The notes beneath the pieces are model-generated. The model had not been told where the DNA came from. It saw only the letters and a program-made list of their open reading frames with translations, and made no database searches. A DNA stretch of 64,000 bases, taken from positions 1,736,001-1,800,000 of the forward strand of contig JASGIT010000001.1 in assembly GCA_047601665.1 (NCBI GenBank). The letters are read 5' to 3'. The translations under genes were made by a program, and so were the position numbers. The stretch is from JASGIT01 sp047601665. Lineage in GTDB: Bacteria > Pseudomonadota > Gammaproteobacteria > Burkholderiales > Burkholderiaceae_C. This document shows, in pieces, positions 53,377 to 61,517 of the stretch (its first letter is position 1; the number at the start of each line of letters is the position of its first letter).

Positions 53377-54312
53377 ATGGACAAACTCAAGGCGTTCGAG
53401 TCCTTCGTCTCGGTGGCCACGCGCGGCAGCCTCACGGCGGCGGCCAAGGTGGAGGGCGTGGCCCCGGCCATCATGGGCCGGCGGCTCGACGCGCTCGAAG
53501 AGCGCCTGGGCGTGAAGCTGCTGGTGCGCACCACGCGCCGCATCACGCTCACGCACGAGGGCAGCGCCTTCCTGGAAGACTGCCAGCGCCTGCTGGCCGA
53601 CATCGCCAACGCCGAGGCCAGCGTGTCGGCGGGCGGCGTCAAGGCCACGGGGCATCTGCGCATCACCGCGCCTGCGGGCTTCGGCCGCCGCCACGTCGCG
53701 CCGCTGGTGCCGCTGTTCCACGAACTGCATTCCGAAGTGACGATCTCGCTCAACCTCAGCGACCGCGTGGTCGACCTGGCGGGCGAGGGCTTCGACTGCG
53801 CCGTGCGCGTGGGCGATTTGCCCGACTCCGCGCTGGTCAGCGTGCGCATCGCCGACAACCGCCGCCTGTGCGTGGCCACGCCGGCCTACCTGCAGCGCCA
53901 CGGCACGCCGCGCCACCCGAGCGAACTCGCGCAGCACGACTGCCTGACCCTGTCGAGCGACGCCTCGCAAACGCGCGGCTGGGCGTTCAAGGTGCCCGTG
54001 GAGGGCGCGGAGGCGGGCGCGTCCGAGGTCATGCACTTCAAGCCCGACGGGCCGCTCGACTGCTCCGACGGCCAGGTGCTGCACGACTGGTGCCTGGGCG
54101 GCTGGGGCATCGCCTGGCGCAGCACCTGGGAGGTGGAGGCCGAGATCGCCGCAGGCCAGCTGGTCGCGGTGCTGGAGGAATTCGCCGCGCCGCCCAACGG
54201 CATCTACGTCGTCTTCCCGCAACGCAAGCACATGCCGCTGCGCGTGCGGCTCTGGATCGAATACCTCAAGCGCCACTACGCCCAGCCCGAGTTCTGGAGG
54301 CGGGCCACATGA
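53377..54312 (+). CDS. LysR family transcriptional regulator
   Basis: 311 aa. The N-terminal winged HTH spans residues 1-60 (AFESFVSVATRGSLTAAAKV, GRRLDALEERLGVKLLVRTT). The effector domain is of the CrgA/DsdC-like subgroup (ATGHLRITAPAGFGRRHVAPL, GEGFDCAVRVGDLPDSALV). It is not divergent from a target, so the regulated genes cannot be named; the upstream CoA-transferase or the two downstream overlapping genes are possible. Its stop overlaps the start of the DUF3016 gene (ATGA). Confidence 0.9.
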   Translation: MDKLKAFESFVSVATRGSLTAAAKVEGVAPAIMGRRLDALEERLGVKLLVRTTRRITLTHEGSAFLEDCQRLLADIANAEASVSAGGVKATGHLRITAPAGFGRRHVAPLVPLFHELHSEVTISLNLSDRVVDLAGEGFDCAVRVGDLPDSALVSVRIADNRRLCVATPAYLQRHGTPRHPSELAQHDCLTLSSDASQTRGWAFKVPVEGAEAGASEVMHFKPDGPLDCSDGQVLHDWCLGGWGIAWRSTWEVEAEIAAGQLVAVLEEFAAPPNGIYVVFPQRKHMPLRVRLWIEYLKRHYAQPEFWRRAT

Positions 54313-54860
54313 AACTGCTCATCAACCACCAATGGGCCGCCCCGGCCCTGGCGCTGCTGCTCGCGGCCTGCGCCACCGCGCCTGCGGGCGACCCCGAGCC
54401 CGGCGCGGTCAGCGTCACCACCACCAACCCCGCGTACTTCAGCGACGCGACGGTGCACCCGCGCGACCCCGACCGCCAGCGCTGGGTCGATGCGCTCTCG
54501 AGCTACCTGGCCGAGCGCGCGGCCGCCGCGCTACCCCGCGGCCAGCGGCTCGACGTGCGCATCACCGACGTGCGCCGCATCAGCGGCTCCGGCGCCCGGC
54601 GCGTGGCGCGGGAAGACACCAAAGTCATGACGCGCGTGGTCTACCCGCCGCAGATCGACCTGGACTTCGTGCTGCGCGACGAGGACGGCAAGGCGCTGCG
54701 CCAAGGCCGCCGCACGCTGCGCGACGACACCTTCGTGCAGCGCCTGCACGAGGTGTCCAGCGACCCGCTGTACGCGGAAAAGCGCCTCATCGACACCTGG
54801 GTGGCGCGCGAATTCGGCCCCGTCAGAGCCCCTGGCCCCCTGGAGCAACCTTCACCATGA
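54309..54860 (+). CDS. DUF3016 lipoprotein
   Basis: 183 aa with a lipoprotein signal (LLLAACA, lipidated Cys21). The mature part matches DUF3016: VTTTNPAYFSDATVHP, YLAERAAAALPRGQRLDVRITDV (split), DLDFVLRDEDGKALRQG and SSDPLYAEKRLIDTW. Periplasmic, function unknown. It overlaps both neighbours by ATGA, so LysR, this gene and the DUF2214 gene are translationally coupled. Confidence 0.82.
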   Translation: MKLLINHQWAAPALALLLAACATAPAGDPEPGAVSVTTTNPAYFSDATVHPRDPDRQRWVDALSSYLAERAAAALPRGQRLDVRITDVRRISGSGARRVAREDTKVMTRVVYPPQIDLDFVLRDEDGKALRQGRRTLRDDTFVQRLHEVSSDPLYAEKRLIDTWVAREFGPVRAPGPLEQPSP

Positions 54861-55315
54861 CCACCACCGAAGCCCTGCTGGCCTACGCACACCTCCTTGC
54901 CATCCTCACCCTGGTGGTCTTCCTGGCCAGCGAAGCGGCGCTGTGCCGCGCCGAATGGCTCAACGCCGCCGTGGTGGAGCGGCTGGCGCGCGTGGACGCG
55001 ATCTACGGCGCCTCGTCCGTCGCGGTGCTGGCCACCGGGCTGGCGCGCACCTTCTGGGGCGTGAAGGGCGCGGCGTGGTACTGGTCGCAGCCCTTGCTGC
55101 ACGCCAAGGTCACGCTGTTCGTCGTGGTCGGCCTGCTGTCCATCGTGCCCACGCTGCGCTTCCTGCGCTGGCGCCGGCAGCTGCGAGCCACGGGCGTGCT
55201 GCCCGGCGCGGACGAAATCCGCTCCACGCGCCGCATCGTGATGATCGAGGCGCACCTGGTCGCGCTGATTCCGCTGCTCGCGGTGTTCCTGGCGCGCGGC
55301 GGCATCGGCGCCTGA
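54857..55315 (+). CDS. DUF2214 family membrane protein
   Basis: 152 aa with four predicted transmembrane helices (LLAYAHLLAILTLVVFLASE; YGASSVAVLATGLART; LLHAKVTLFVVVGLLSIVP; EAHLVALIPLLAVFLARG). The histidines in YAHLL and LLHAK are conserved-looking. Function is unknown. It is the last gene of the coupled LysR-DUF3016-DUF2214 set; GC-rich codon use ends here, before the AT-richer TetR-MFS cassette. Confidence 0.85.
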   Translation: MTTTEALLAYAHLLAILTLVVFLASEAALCRAEWLNAAVVERLARVDAIYGASSVAVLATGLARTFWGVKGAAWYWSQPLLHAKVTLFVVVGLLSIVPTLRFLRWRRQLRATGVLPGADEIRSTRRIVMIEAHLVALIPLLAVFLARGGIGA

Positions 55316-55504
55316 AATCTGGTTCCGCTTTGCGCAAGGGCCAGCCAGGGGTGCTGGCCAGCGCAAGCCCCGAAGTAACGCCGCGCAAACTGGCCGTCAA
55401 GAACATGGCCGTGATAGCGCGGCCATTCCATCTGACGACTCCCTCAGCGATCTGAGCAGCCATTCTTGGTGACTCCATCCATTGATCTGCCTGGGCAACA
55501 GTGA

Positions 55505-55526
55505 TAAGTTACTGGTAAGTTACTTA
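55505..55526. promoter_or_regulatory. Candidate operator of the TetR-MFS cassette
   Basis: TAAGTTACT occurs twice, at 55505-55513 and 55516-55524, exactly 11 bp apart (one helical turn). The second copy is part of the perfect palindrome TAAGT-T-ACTTA. It lies 16 nt before the tetR start, so it would block tetR and MFS transcription together. The 226-nt spacer (55316-55541) otherwise shows no gene. Confidence 0.55.
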
Positions 55527-55541
55527 ATACTAAGAGGCCAT

Positions 55542-56126
55542 ATGGCATCGGAACGCGCCAAGCGGTTGAACAGAGCGGATCGCCGCGAGCAAGTGTTGAA
55601 GAAGGCCGGCCAGGAGTTCGCCGAATACGGGTTGCATGGCGTTTCCGCCGAAGCGATCGCGCACAAGGCAGGCATCACGCACGCCTACGTCTTTCGTCTC
55701 TTTGGCACCAAGAAGCAACTCTTTCTGGAAGTCGTCAGAGACGCCTTTGAAATGATGGCGAGCGGCCTGGCTGAGGCGGCGGGCTCATCCTCTGGGCTTG
55801 AGGCGCTGTCATCGATGGGTCAGCGCTACAACGACAACTTGAAGGACCGCACCCTCTTGCTGCTCCAACTGCAGGCCTTCGCGGCGTGCGGCGATGCCGA
55901 AGTTCGGGAAGTCGTACAGGAGAGCTTTGGCCGGCTGTGGCAGCTTGTGAGCGACACAACGGGCCTTGACGCCATACAGATCAAGACGTTCATGGCCTTT
56001 GGAATGCTGCTCAATACCAATGCCGCACTCGATACAGCGAATGTCCATGCGGACTGGGCTCGGCAGGCCACCACGCGCATTACCCCCCACCTTTTCCAGC
56101 ACGTGAATGTCGAGGCAAATCAATGA
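55542..56126 (+). CDS. TetR/AcrR family regulator of the adjacent MFS pump
   Basis: 194 aa. The N-terminal HTH covers residues about 14-60 (REQVLKKAGQEFAEYGLHGV, ITHAYVFRLFGTKKQLFLEV). The start is ATG 55542; the frame from 55482 would run through the operator. Its stop overlaps the MFS start (ATGA), so regulator and pump are one operon. Base composition and codon choice are visibly less GC-rich than in flanking genes, suggesting acquisition with the pump. Confidence 0.9.
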   Translation: MASERAKRLNRADRREQVLKKAGQEFAEYGLHGVSAEAIAHKAGITHAYVFRLFGTKKQLFLEVVRDAFEMMASGLAEAAGSSSGLEALSSMGQRYNDNLKDRTLLLLQLQAFAACGDAEVREVVQESFGRLWQLVSDTTGLDAIQIKTFMAFGMLLNTNAALDTANVHADWARQATTRITPHLFQHVNVEANQ

Positions 56127-57550
56127 AGCCGATGGCCGATGGTTCTCGTCCAACCCTCAAGGAGCGCCTGATGGCGCCGACGCTGATATTCATCGCACTC
56201 GCACTCGCTGTCGCAGTCGTCGTTGGCAGCCTTGGCGCACCCTTGATCACAGCCGTGGCAAACCGGTTTGGCGTGCCGTTGGCTACCGCGCAATGGACGC
56301 TCACCGCGCCGCTGCTGGTCGGGGCGATCGCAACGCCGGTATTGGGCCGGCTTGGCGGCGGCCCCTATCGCCGGCAAACAATCCTCGCAATCCTGGCCGC
56401 CGTCGCGGCGGGCAGTGTGCTGACGGTTGTTCCCCCATCATTTGGCTGGCTGCTGGCCGGGCGGATCGGCCAAGGTGCTGGTCTGGGGCTGACGGCGCTG
56501 ATGATGGGCGTGGCACGTGATCATTTGTCCGCCGAGCGTTCAGCGGCCACGATTGCTCTCCTTTCCGTGGCCGCGACCATCGGTGTCGGTATCGGCTACC
56601 CGCTTGTCGGATTGCTGATCGACTTGGCAGGCTTGCGTGCGGTGTATGGCCTTGGCCTGCTGATGGCCGTAACCGCATGGGCGGCGGCTTGGTATTCGAT
56701 ACCGCAAGCGCCTGAACATCGCTCGGCATCCGTGGACCTGCTGAGCGCAACCTTGCTGGGGGCTGGCTTGGTGGCGCTTCTGCTCGCCATGGGCCAGACA
56801 GCGCTGTGGATTGACCACCCAGGATTTGCTGGCGCTCTTGTGATCGCGTCTGTCGTTCTGATCGGTATTTGGGCGCGCCATGAGGCCCGATCTGCTGCGC
56901 CCCTGGTGAGCTTGGCTCTGCTGCGCCATCCGGCAGTGGCGGGAGCCAACATCGTCATGCTGTTGGGCGGCATCTGCATGTATCTGCTGTTTTCGCTGGT
57001 GACTCGCTACGTGCAAACACCCGCTATCGCTGGGTATGGGTTCGGCATCAGCGGCTTCGTTGCCGGTCTGGTTCTGGTGCCTTTCTCTGTGTTTGGCTTC
57101 ATCGGCGGAAAGCTGGTGCCAACGTTGCGCGAGCGGTTGGCTCCCTCCATCATTCTGGCTTGGGGAGGTGCGGTGGTTCTGGCAGCACTGGTCCTGTTTG
57201 CCCTGGCCCGAGCCCAGTTCTGGCTATCGTTTGCCGTCATGGGCTTGCTGGGGCTGGGCGTCGGGGTCTTCTCGGCATCCATGCCCGCAGCAATCCTCGC
57301 CGTTACCCCCCGTGAAGAAACTTCCAGTGCGATGAGTTTCAACCAAATCGTCCGAAGTGTCGGTTTCTCGATGGGGAGCGCGCTGGGCGGTCTCATGCTG
57401 GCCGTCTATACCCCGGTTGGAGCAAGGTTTCCGACCAATATGGGATACACGGCGGCATCCTGGCTGGGGGCCGCTGCGATGGGCATTACGGTCGTCGCGG
57501 CACTCGCACTTCGGCGGGCATCTGCCGTCGGCGCCGTGATTTCGGGATAA
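56123..57550 (+). CDS. MFS multidrug efflux transporter
   Basis: 475-aa inner-membrane transporter with about 14 predicted helices. GAPLITAVANRFGVPLATAQW in TM1 (motif D1-like), GRIGQGAGLGLTALMMGVAR and GVGIGYPLVGLLIDLAG (motif C-like) identify a drug:H+ antiporter of the DHA2-like group. It is coupled to the tetR gene by a 4-nt overlap. The AT-richer composition is shared with tetR. The drug specificity is unknown. Confidence 0.9.
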   Translation: MKPMADGSRPTLKERLMAPTLIFIALALAVAVVVGSLGAPLITAVANRFGVPLATAQWTLTAPLLVGAIATPVLGRLGGGPYRRQTILAILAAVAAGSVLTVVPPSFGWLLAGRIGQGAGLGLTALMMGVARDHLSAERSAATIALLSVAATIGVGIGYPLVGLLIDLAGLRAVYGLGLLMAVTAWAAAWYSIPQAPEHRSASVDLLSATLLGAGLVALLLAMGQTALWIDHPGFAGALVIASVVLIGIWARHEARSAAPLVSLALLRHPAVAGANIVMLLGGICMYLLFSLVTRYVQTPAIAGYGFGISGFVAGLVLVPFSVFGFIGGKLVPTLRERLAPSIILAWGGAVVLAALVLFALARAQFWLSFAVMGLLGLGVGVFSASMPAAILAVTPREETSSAMSFNQIVRSVGFSMGSALGGLMLAVYTPVGARFPTNMGYTAASWLGAAAMGITVVAALALRRASAVGAVISG

Positions 57551-57648
57551 GGCCATCGAATATGCCTGATCGCCTTGGAGCGAGTCTGGTCAGGCAGCCT
57601 TTGACGTGATGACCAAGGCGCACTTGACCGTGCGGCGGCCCCAGTGCG

Positions 57649-57677
57649 CAAAAAGAAAACCCGCCAGGCGGCGGGTT
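57649..57677 (-). terminator. Rho-independent terminator of the PsiF-repeat gene
   Basis: Stem AACCCGCC (57658-57665), loop AGGC, stem GGCGGGTT (57670-57677); on the minus strand it is followed by TTTTCTTTTTG. It lies 23 nt downstream of the stop at 57701. Confidence 0.85.
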
Positions 57678-57700
57678 CGGTGCAAGCGGTAGTAGCGCGA

Positions 57701-58054
57701 TCAGCCCTTGGCCGCGTCGGCCTCGCACTTCTTCATGAAGCTCTTCTTGGCGGCGCCGGCCAGCGGCTTGCCATCCTTGCTGACGGCCTTGGCTTCGCAG
57801 GCGGGGGCGGCAGCGGCCTTGTTGTCCTTTTCGCACTTCTTGACGAAGCTCTTCTTGGCGGCGCCAGCCAGGGGCTTGCCGTCCTTGCTGACGGCCTTGG
57901 CCTCGCAGCTTTCGCCGGCGGCAGGGGCTGCGGCGGCCGGGGCGGCAGCCGCCGGAGCCGATGCGGGCGCGGCTGCGGCGGCCGTCTGGGCCTGGGCAGC
58001 GGCGAAGGAGAGGGCGAAGCCTGCGGCGGCAACCACGGAAAGCAGCTTGTTCAT
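57701..58054 (-). CDS. Secreted PsiF-repeat protein
   Basis: 117 aa. Signal peptide (residues 1-23, AQA-Q), an Ala/Pro linker (24-47), then two tandem PsiF repeats of about 25 residues, each beginning CEAKAVSKDGKPLAGAAKKS and ending with KKC. The two cysteines per repeat probably form a disulphide. PsiF is phosphate-starvation inducible in E. coli, but its role is unknown. No Pho box was recognised in the 119-nt gap to argS. Confidence 0.88.
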   Translation of the reverse strand: MNKLLSVVAAAGFALSFAAAQAQTAAAAAPASAPAAAAPAAAAPAAGESCEAKAVSKDGKPLAGAAKKSFVKKCEKDNKAAAAPACEAKAVSKDGKPLAGAAKKSFMKKCEADAAKG

Positions 58055-58173
58055 GGAATGTGCTCCTGCAAAGATGTGGAACGGGGGTGGATGAAAACCC
58101 CCAGAAACACAGGGGGTTACGCAGCATAACGCGCCAGTCTGGTTGCGGGATGACGCGCTCTTAAAATCGAACC

Positions 58174-59847
58174 ATGCTCAGTGTCAAACAAGAATTGCTC
58201 GCGGCCCTGGCCGCCGAGCTGGAAAAACTCTCGCCCGGCGCCGGTGCGCGCGCCGGGTTCGAATCACCCAAGGTGGCCGCGCATGGCGACTTCGCCTGCA
58301 CGGCGGCCATGCAGTTGGCCAAGCCCCTCAAGCTCAATCCGCGCGCCCTGGGCGAGCAGCTCAAGGCCGCACTGGAGGCCACGCCCGCCTTCGCGCGCTG
58401 GGTGAGCGCCATCGAGATCGCCGGGCCGGGCTTTCTCAACATCCGCCTCCAACCCGCCGCCAAGCAGGAGGTGGTGCGCGAGGTGCTGAATGCGGGCGAG
58501 CGCTTCGGCCGCCAGCCTGACAACGGCCAGCGCGTGCTGGTCGAATTCGTCTCCGCCAACCCCACCGGCCCGCTGCACGTGGGCCATGGCCGCCAGGCCG
58601 CGCTGGGCGATGCCATCTGCAACCTGTTCGTCACCCAGGGCTGGCGGGTGCACCGCGAGTTCTATTACAACGACGCGGGCGTGCAGATCGATACGCTCAC
58701 CAAAAGCACGCAACTGCGCGCAAAAGGCTTCAAGCCCGGCGACGCCGAATGGCCCGAGGCCGCCTACAACGGTGACTACATCCAGGACATCGCCAACGAC
58801 TTCCTGGCGAAAAAATCCGTCAAAGCCGACGACCGCGAGTTCACCGCCAATGGCGACGTGGACGACTACGACAACGTGCGCCAGTTCGCCGTGGCCTACC
58901 TGCGCAACGAGCAGGACAAGGACTTGCAGGCGTTCAACCTGAAGTTCAACGAGTACTACCTCGAATCCAGCCTCTACACCTCGGGCCGCGTCGAGGCCAC
59001 GGTGAACAAGCTGGTCGCCAACGGCCATACCTACGAGCAGGACGGCGCGCTGTGGCTCAAGTCCACCGATTACGGCGACGACAAGGACCGCGTCATGCGC
59101 AAGACGGACGGCACCTACACCTACTTCGTGCCCGACGTGGCTTACCACATCGCCAAGTGGGAGCGCGGCTTCGCCAAGGTCGTCAACATCCAGGGCACCG
59201 ACCACCACGGCACCATCGCGCGCGTGCGCGCCGGGCTGCAGGCGGCGGATGTCGGCATTCCCCAGGGCTACCCCGACTACGTGCTGCACACCATGGTGCG
59301 CGTGGTCAAGGGCGGGCAGGAGGTCAAGATCAGCAAGCGCGCGGGCAGCTACGTCACGCTGCGCGACCTGATCGAGTGGACCAGCAAGGACGCGGTGCGC
59401 TTCTTCCTGCTGAGCCGCAAGCCCGACACCGAATACACCTTCGACGTGGACCTGGCCGTGGCGCAGAACAACGACAACCCGGTCTACTACGTGCAGTACG
59501 CCCATGCGCGCATCTGCTCGGTGCTCACGGCCTGGGGCGGCGACCGGGCCGCGCTGAAGGATGCCGACCTGTCCGCCCTCGAAGGCCCGCAGGCCCAGGC
59601 GCTGATGCTGCAACTGGCCAAATACCCCGAGATGCTCACGGCCGCCGCCACGGGCGAGGCGCCGCACGACGTGACCTTCTACCTGCGCGACCTCGCCGCC
59701 GCCTACCACAGCTACTACGACGCCGAGCGCATCCTGGTCGACGACGAGGCCGTGAAGCGCGCGCGACTGGCGCTGGTCGCCGCCACGGCGCAGGTGCTGC
59801 AAAATGGGCTGGCGGTGCTGGGCGTCTCGGCGCCCCAGAAAATGTGA
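58174..59847 (+). CDS. argS: Arginyl-tRNA synthetase
   Basis: 557-aa class I synthetase charging tRNA-Arg. The N-terminal additional domain recognises the tRNA D-loop. The HIGH motif is HVGHG in SANPTGPLHVGHGRQA; the KMSKS equivalent is KISKR, as in many bacterial ArgRS proteins. The C-terminal anticodon-binding domain starts at about residue 435. An essential housekeeping gene; start ATG 58174. The SPOR gene follows within 12 nt. Confidence 0.97.
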   Translation: MLSVKQELLAALAAELEKLSPGAGARAGFESPKVAAHGDFACTAAMQLAKPLKLNPRALGEQLKAALEATPAFARWVSAIEIAGPGFLNIRLQPAAKQEVVREVLNAGERFGRQPDNGQRVLVEFVSANPTGPLHVGHGRQAALGDAICNLFVTQGWRVHREFYYNDAGVQIDTLTKSTQLRAKGFKPGDAEWPEAAYNGDYIQDIANDFLAKKSVKADDREFTANGDVDDYDNVRQFAVAYLRNEQDKDLQAFNLKFNEYYLESSLYTSGRVEATVNKLVANGHTYEQDGALWLKSTDYGDDKDRVMRKTDGTYTYFVPDVAYHIAKWERGFAKVVNIQGTDHHGTIARVRAGLQAADVGIPQGYPDYVLHTMVRVVKGGQEVKISKRAGSYVTLRDLIEWTSKDAVRFFLLSRKPDTEYTFDVDLAVAQNNDNPVYYVQYAHARICSVLTAWGGDRAALKDADLSALEGPQAQALMLQLAKYPEMLTAAATGEAPHDVTFYLRDLAAAYHSYYDAERILVDDEAVKRARLALVAATAQVLQNGLAVLGVSAPQKM

Positions 59848-59859
59848 GTGAACACTGAC

Positions 59860-60555
59860 ATGAAACGACAACAACGCGGCGGCACGGTCCTCGGCCTGAT
59901 CATGGGCCTCATCGTCGGCCTGGGGGTAGCGCTGGGTGTGGCGATCTACGTGTCCAAGGTGCCCGTGCCCTTCCTGAACAAGGGCGCGGCGCGCGGCTCC
60001 GACCAGGACGCCGCCGAGGCCGAGAAAAACCGCAACTGGGACCCGAACCAGCTGCTGCGTGGCAAGAACGCCGCACCCACGGCGCCGCCCGCGCCCCCGG
60101 CCGCGGTGGCTTCCGCGCCAGCGGCCCCGAACCCCGCGCAGAATCCCGTTGCCAACCCGCCCGCCCTGGCCGCCACGCCCAAGGGCACGGCCAGCCAGAG
60201 CGCGCCGCCCGCCACGGCCAAGCCTTCCGCCGACCCGCTGGGCGACCTGGCCACCGCGCGTGCCAAGGCGGCTCCCCCGGCCGGCGCGGCGGCTCCCGCC
60301 AACGCGGGCGGCGACCCGTTCGACTACTTCGTGCAGGCCGGCAGCTTTGGCTCGCAGTCCAGCGCGGACGCGCAGCGCGCCAAGCTCGCCATGCTGGGCT
60401 GGGAGGCGCGCGTGAGCGAGCGCGAACAGAATGGCCGCACCGTCTTCCGCGTGCGCGTGGGCCCGTTCACCAAGCGCGACGACGCCGAGCAACTCAAGGG
60501 CAAGCTCGAAGGCGCGGGTGTCGAATCGGCGCTGGTGCGTGTGCAACGCCACTGA
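59860..60555 (+). CDS. SPOR-domain membrane protein
   Basis: 231 aa. An N-terminal transmembrane helix (VLGLIMGLIVGLGVALGVAIYV) is followed by an Ala/Pro-rich periplasmic linker (about residues 60-150) and a C-terminal SPOR domain (FDYFVQAGSFGSQSSADAQR to the end), which binds denuded septal peptidoglycan. This is the FtsN-like layout, and the argS-SPOR-dsbA order is common in Betaproteobacteria. ATG 59860 is used; GTG 59848 directly after the argS stop is an alternative. Confidence 0.92.
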   Translation: MKRQQRGGTVLGLIMGLIVGLGVALGVAIYVSKVPVPFLNKGAARGSDQDAAEAEKNRNWDPNQLLRGKNAAPTAPPAPPAAVASAPAAPNPAQNPVANPPALAATPKGTASQSAPPATAKPSADPLGDLATARAKAAPPAGAAAPANAGGDPFDYFVQAGSFGSQSSADAQRAKLAMLGWEARVSEREQNGRTVFRVRVGPFTKRDDAEQLKGKLEGAGVESALVRVQRH

Positions 60556-60617
60556 ACTTTTGTCCGCTCTCCCGTCTCAGACGGCCACTGAATACACAGA
60601 GGAGTGATCTTTTCACC

Positions 60618-61256
60618 ATGAAACGCCGCGAGTTTTCCCTCACCGCCGCCACGGCCCTGGCCGCTGGCGCCTTTGCCGGGCCCGCGCTGGCCCAGCAGTT
60701 CCGCGAAGGCAAGGACTACCGCAAGCTCGGCAAGCCCGCGCCCACCGAAGCGCCCGCAGGCAAGGTCGAGGTGATCGAGTTCTTCTGGTACAGCTGCCCG
60801 CACTGCAACGCCTTCGAGCCCGCGTTCGAGGCCTGGGTCAAATCCGTGCCCAAGGACATCGTGGTGCACCGCGCGCCCGTGGCCTTCAACGCCAGCTTCG
60901 TGCCGCAGCAGAAGATCTATTTCGCGCTGCAGGGCATGGGCCGGCTCGATGACATGCACGCCAAGGTGTTCCGCGCCATCCACGTGGACCACATGCGCCT
61001 CGGCAAGGACGACGAAATCTTCGACTTCATGGGCAAGCAGGGCGTGGACGTGGCCAAGTTCAAGGAGCAATACAACTCCTTCACCGTGGCCAACCAGGTG
61101 CGCAAGGCCACGCAGCTGCAGGACGCCTACGGCGTGGAAGGCGTGCCTTCGATGGGCATTGGCGGCCGCTTCTATACCGACGGCACCATGGTCGGCAGCA
61201 TGGAAAGCGTGCTCAAGGTAACGGAGCAACTGGCCGCCACGGTGCGCAAGGGCTGA
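60618..61256 (+). CDS. dsbA: Thiol:disulfide interchange protein DsbA
   Basis: 212-aa periplasmic oxidase that introduces disulphide bonds in exported proteins. The thioredoxin-type active site is CPHC (FFWYSCPHCNAF), with the cis-proline in GVEGVPSMGIG. The signal peptide contains RREFS after two residues and an alanine-rich core, which resembles a twin-arginine signal, whereas E. coli DsbA uses the SRP/Sec route. GGAGTG precedes the ATG. A terminator follows directly. Confidence 0.94.
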   Translation: MKRREFSLTAATALAAGAFAGPALAQQFREGKDYRKLGKPAPTEAPAGKVEVIEFFWYSCPHCNAFEPAFEAWVKSVPKDIVVHRAPVAFNASFVPQQKIYFALQGMGRLDDMHAKVFRAIHVDHMRLGKDDEIFDFMGKQGVDVAKFKEQYNSFTVANQVRKATQLQDAYGVEGVPSMGIGGRFYTDGTMVGSMESVLKVTEQLAATVRKG

Positions 61257-61276
61257 TCTTTGCTCCCGTCCGGCTG

Positions 61277-61300
61277 AAAACCCGCCTCGTGCGGGTTTTT
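61277..61300 (+). terminator. Rho-independent terminator of dsbA
   Basis: Stem CCCGC (61281-61285), loop CTCGT, stem GCGGG (61291-61295) followed by TTTTT; the preceding AAAA makes it usable from both strands, so it can also end the convergent PepSY operon. Confidence 0.85.
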
Positions 61301-61322
61301 GCATTCCAACAAGCCCGGTGGC

Positions 61323-61517
61323 TCATACACCTCGGCCCCTGCGCGGGCGCAGGCTGTAGCGCAAGCCCACGGCAATGGGCGCCAGCAGCGCCAGCCACGA
61401 CAGGCCATGCCAAATGCCCGTGCCCAGCAGCGCCGCCAGCAGCCCGAACAGCGTCAGCGCCGCCAGCAGCAGCGGCACCGCCCACACCCGCCGGAAAGTG
61501 CGATGGGGGCTGCTCAT
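61323..61517 (-). CDS. Small membrane protein at the end of the iron-uptake operon
   Basis: 64 aa. Two predicted transmembrane helices (VPLLLAALTLFGLLAALLGT and LSWLALLAPIAVGLRYSL) with a basic N-terminus and tail (LRPRRGRGV). Start ATG 61517 overlaps the stop of the PepSY gene by 4 nt. Proteins of this kind are common after PepSY genes in TonB-receptor operons in Burkholderiales; the function is unknown. Confidence 0.7.
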   Translation of the reverse strand: MSSPHRTFRRVWAVPLLLAALTLFGLLAALLGTGIWHGLSWLALLAPIAVGLRYSLRPRRGRGV

